DNA of 64,000 nucleotides from positions 310,001 through 374,000 of the forward strand of contig NZ_SLUP01000005.1 of NCBI RefSeq assembly GCF_004341235.1, written 5' to 3'. The notes beneath the pieces are model-generated. The model was not told the origin of the DNA. It saw nothing but the letters and a program-made list of their open reading frames with translations, and did not search any database. Position numbers and translations under genes: made by a program. Positions 62,510 to 64,000 of this stretch are shown in pieces; the first letter of the stretch is position 1; each line of letters opens with the position of its first letter. This stretch comes from Mariniflexile fucanivorans (GTDB lineage Bacteria; Bacteroidota; Bacteroidia; Flavobacteriales; Flavobacteriaceae).

Positions 62510-64000
62510 ATGAAAGCAAAACTACATTATGTTTTATCAATAGCAATGCTTTTAGTTATCTTTTCGGCATCTGCTCAAAATTCTTCTTGGAAAAAAAGTG
62601 AAACTCTTAAAGATTCTAAAATAATTTCAAAATTAAATTTAGATAAAAAAAAAGTTCACGTATTTGAACTTAATACCAGATCTTTAAAAGAATCGTTGTT
62701 TGGTACCATTTCACGAAGTTCAAAAGCAAAACAAAAAACAACAACCGTTTCTATTCCTGGTGATGCAGGTGAATTAGAAACGTTTCAAGTTTATGAAGCC
62801 TCTGTGTTTTCACCCGAATTAGCAGCAAAATATCCGAATATAAAATCGTATGTTGGCGTGAGTACTAATAATTCTGGCACGAGACTGCGCATGAGCGTTT
62901 CGCCGCAAGGTGTTCAAACCATGATTTCTTATACTGATAATTCTATGGTTTTTATGCAACCAACCTCGAAAGGCTCTAATGAATATGTGTTATATGACAA
63001 AAGCTCTAAAGAGTTTATAAAAGATCGATTTAAATGTAGCACACTTGATGAAGTAGCTAAAACATTCAATAAAAGTAGCAGCACTTCCAAAACAACACTA
63101 GATGAAGGTGGTGCAAACAACCAAAAACTCCAAAAGTTTAGAATAGCTATTTCTACAACTGCCGAATATACCGCATATCATAACGATGGTAACGATTTAA
63201 ATGGCGATGCTGTTGCCGATGCTTTGGCTGCCATAAATGCTACGTTAAGCAGAGTTAACGACATATTTGAAACCGATATGGCGGTTACTTTTGAACTTAT
63301 TGATGCGACGCAATTAATTTACACAAATGCCTCAACAGATCCCTATTCGGATGCCAATATTGGTGCAGATGAAGATGTAAATAGGGATATAAATAATCTT
63401 AATGGTTGGAGTATTCAGCTTCAAAACAACCTAACTAATACCATTGGAAATGCCGCTTACGATATTGGTCACTTATTTGGTGCTACCGGAGGTGGTGGAA
63501 ATTCAGGATGTATAGGATGTGTTTGTGATGACGATTCCGCCAGTAATAATGATCGAAATAAGGGCAGTGCTTTTACTTCGCCATCTAATGGTGTTCCAGA
63601 AGGCGACACGTTTGATCTTGATTTTGTAATTCATGAAATAGGACACCAAATGGGAGCCAACCACACTTTTGCTTTCGATATTGAAAATACAAATGTAAAC
63701 TCCGAACCTGGAAGTGGAACCACTATCATGGCATATGCTGGAATTACTGGACTTGACGATGTTGCTTTAAATAGCGACCCCTATTTTCACTATCATAGCA
63801 TTAAACAAATTTTAAACACGTTAAGCACTAAAAGTTGTCAAACTAAAGAAGATATAACCAATAATCCGCCCATAGCCAATGCAGGGGCAGATTATAATAT
63901 CCCAGCAGGAACCGCTTATATTTTAAAAGGTTCTGCAACCGATGCAGACGGTGGCGACAACTTAACATACTGTTGGGAGCAAATGGATAGCGGTTTGGTA
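62510..64000 (+). CDS. Secreted M12B-like zinc metallopeptidase (3' end outside window)
   Basis: Open from ATG 62510 through the right edge, at least 497 aa. A signal peptide (HYVLSIAMLLVIFSASAQ) is followed by a prodomain-like region (VHVFELNTRSLKESLFGTIS). The catalytic domain contains the zinc motif HEIGHQMGANHTF (HExxHxxGxxH), preceded by GNAAYDIGHLFGATGGGGNSG. A C-terminal part with Ig/PKD-like wording begins PPIANAGADYNIPAGTAYIL. It resembles reprolysin-family exported proteases of Bacteroidota, many with a type IX secretion tail that would lie beyond the window. Divergent from ribF. Confidence 0.9.
   Translation, partial: MKAKLHYVLSIAMLLVIFSASAQNSSWKKSETLKDSKIISKLNLDKKKVHVFELNTRSLKESLFGTISRSSKAKQKTTTVSIPGDAGELETFQVYEASVFSPELAAKYPNIKSYVGVSTNNSGTRLRMSVSPQGVQTMISYTDNSMVFMQPTSKGSNEYVLYDKSSKEFIKDRFKCSTLDEVAKTFNKSSSTSKTTLDEGGANNQKLQKFRIAISTTAEYTAYHNDGNDLNGDAVADALAAINATLSRVNDIFETDMAVTFELIDATQLIYTNASTDPYSDANIGADEDVNRDINNLNGWSIQLQNNLTNTIGNAAYDIGHLFGATGGGGNSGCIGCVCDDDSASNNDRNKGSAFTSPSNGVPEGDTFDLDFVIHEIGHQMGANHTFAFDIENTNVNSEPGSGTTIMAYAGITGLDDVALNSDPYFHYHSIKQILNTLSTKSCQTKEDITNNPPIANAGADYNIPAGTAYILKGSATDADGGDNLTYCWEQMDSGLV

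Overview
The window looks like a contiguous stretch of a low-GC Bacteroidota chromosome, most likely a marine or soil member of the Flavobacteriaceae. Evidence is the SusC/FecA-style TonB receptors with an N-terminal carboxypeptidase-like domain, the short RpoD (287 aa), the DUF6089-uppS-bamA-ompH-ompH-murI block, the HPPK-deoxynucleoside kinase fusion, scarce Shine-Dalgarno sequences, and at least one exact Bacteroidota promoter (TTTG-N19-TAnnTTTG).

Layout. (1) 1-4115: a stress and nucleic-acid group with a universal stress protein (cut by the window edge), an ATP-cone/PD-(D/E)XK nuclease-like protein, a beta-CASP metallo-beta-lactamase RNase, a small heat-shock protein and a coiled-coil protein. 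(2) 4177-14431: a 10.2 kb integrative mobilizable element inserted in the 3' part of tRNA-Leu(TAA). It has a tyrosine integrase at one end and an excisionase-like HTH protein at the other. It also has a MobC-relaxase pair, a TOPRIM primase and a primase-helicase, and its cargo is a TonB-dependent siderophore-type receptor with a PepSY membrane protein. It is bounded by a 58-bp direct repeat, and inside each end lies a pair of 11-bp repeats. (3) 14379-17262: intact tRNA-Leu, tRNA-Gly and mutS. (4) 17468-26163: a LruC lipoprotein, a TrmH/SpoU RNA methyltransferase, a secreted protein, a methyltransferase, a lipoprotein, a Crp/Fnr regulator, an unusual IlvD and DUF3667. (5) 26345-34935: HPPK-dNK, a YhhQ-type queuosine precursor transporter, AsmA, RpoD, ribosomal protein S21, DUF2797 and a GH3-family protein. 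(6) 34948-43579: a frameshifted TonB receptor, the clpX-clpP-tig protein quality-control cluster, a holin-like membrane gene with an in-frame stop, a MORN/TonB-C protein and an alpha/beta hydrolase. (7) 43616-52946: pdxJ, a CBS protein, nadK and the envelope-biogenesis block ending with murI. (8) 53201-64000: SDR, mgtE, ksgA, a ThuA-like protein, DUF4286, a TPR protein, serS, ribF and the start of a secreted M12B-like zinc metallopeptidase that runs off the right edge.

Most of the window is ordinary core genome. The accessory interest is in the tRNA-borne mobile element: it is small, relaxase-bearing, lacks its own conjugation machinery, and moves an iron-acquisition pair. Two chromosomal genes (a TonB receptor and a holin-like gene) are each broken by what looks like a single base change. 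Work was by eye from sequence; no database search was run, so family names rest on recalled motifs and gene order.
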